64,000 bases of DNA from Bacteroidales bacterium (GTDB lineage Bacteria; Bacteroidota; Bacteroidia; Bacteroidales; M50B96): assembly GCA_021740905.1 (NCBI GenBank), contig JAIOYV010000009.1, positions 43,134 to 107,133 of the forward strand. Reading direction: 5' to 3'. Both the position numbers and the translations under genes were made by a program. Shown piece by piece: positions 63,599-64,000 of this stretch. The notes beneath the pieces are model-generated. The model did no database searches. It had not been told where the DNA came from and saw only the letters and a program-made list of their open reading frames with translations. Positions within the stretch are counted from its first letter, which is position 1; each line of letters opens with the position of its first letter.

Positions 63599-64000
63599 TG
63601 AGCATGGTCTAATAAGCCAAACCTGTCTGTTATAGTCATCGGATGACTTTCTAATGAATTGTGAGACAGCCATTCTATTATTGGATTATTTGCAAAAGAA
63701 GTCATGCGATGACTTTTTAGATCGGACTCAAAAGTTTTTTGCCTATATGTTGTTTCTGATAAAAAAGAGTCGACTGAATGAATGAGGACTATCGACCGAA
63801 GACTGGTAAACTGCCCAACTTCGCTAAAACCCGAGGGTAATCCGACTGCAAAATGGCCTAAATACCATAGCTGTCCGAAAGATTAATATAGGAATAAAGC
63901 CCGAAAATTCCAATTTTTGAAGCGCAAACTTTTAAAAAAAATTATGGGCTTTATTCCACTGCATAAAAGTATAAAAAATTCGACTTTCCCCTTGTTGAAA
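63599..64000. other. Terminal spacer with small palindromes and repeat words
   Basis: 402 bp to the window edge without a gene. GTCATCGGATGAC (63634-63646) and GTCATGCGATGAC (63701-63713) are near-identical palindromes. The second continues into TTTTTAGATCGGACTC, the inverse of 54322-54355. GACTGAATGAATGAGGACT and GAAGACTGG words (63771-63806) belong to the GAAGACTG family. No promoter or terminator was recognised. Confidence 0.55.

Noticed and set aside
2998..64000. tRNA or rRNA genes in the spacers
   Set aside because: Spacers were read for T-arm-like GGTTCRAATCC and cloverleaf patterns and none was convincing; a covariance-model scan would settle it.

Overview
The window reads as a chromosomal segment of a free-living member of the Bacteroidota, probably a marine or sediment lineage near Bacteroidales/Marinilabiliales. 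The taxonomic inference rests on several traits seen here: type IX secretion (T9SS) C-terminal sorting tails, BACON and FISUMP domains, a MurF-alanine racemase fusion, a C4 zinc-ribbon/Nif3 gene pair, and repeated TAnnTTTG promoter -7 elements. No rRNA, tRNA, CRISPR array, IS element or phage block was recognised. The region is an ordinary housekeeping chromosome interleaved with surface and signalling genes and with unusually repeat-rich spacers.

Layout. 1-2997: a leftward giant surface protein built from ~140-residue repeats, cut by the window edge. 3304-7922: a T9SS lamin-tail protein, dnaN, a DnaQ-like exonuclease and a ChaN-like lipoprotein. 8197-11827: divergent cytochrome genes, a tetrahaem c554-like protein and a 932-residue protein carrying 19 CXXCH motifs fused to a membrane cytochrome b-like region. 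12139-20541: RluB-type pseudouridine synthase with a long basic extension, a TPR protein, an orphan ABC ATPase, a methyltransferase, an outer-membrane protein/lipoprotein pair, and a leftward cluster of Rpn-type nuclease, class D beta-lactamase and BFD-like ferredoxin. 20673-26737: a 1205-residue T9SS propeller protein and a 713-residue exported protein. 27081-29509: OmpR-type two-component system with a PepSY-like protein. 29620-31485: zinc-ribbon protein and Nif3. 31891-37037: MerR regulator, a decayed toxin-antitoxin locus, and a murF-alr / glycosyltransferase operon. 37595-45371: AsmA-like protein, tsaB, two hypotheticals, and an adaptor/TolC export pair. 45833-57421: PEP/pyruvate-binding response-regulator fusion, FISUMP lipoprotein, DUF2142 membrane protein, T9SS protein, an intact ParE-type toxin-antitoxin pair followed by a nucleoid-associated protein, and an ATP-grasp enzyme. 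57580-60307: a TPR-LytS type kinase with its LytTR regulator. 60659-63598: a translationally coupled trio made of a 46-residue membrane protein, a membrane sulfotransferase and an arylsulfotransferase-like protein.

How the genes work together. The multihaem proteins point to electron transfer between the quinone pool and the periplasm. The murF-alr/glycosyltransferase operon serves envelope synthesis. The two signalling pairs are locally complete. Several proteins are exported by T9SS or as lipoproteins. The least conventional items are the 19-haem/cytochrome b fusion, the sulfotransferase trio with a 29-bp direct repeat ahead of it, and the PEP-binding/receiver fusion.

Spacers carry at least six families of short, wordy repeats (for example a TTCTGAGTTGAAAAG family and a GTCATTCA family). 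They recur at distant intergenic sites and appear to be a genome-wide feature. All functional names come from motif reading; no database search was run.
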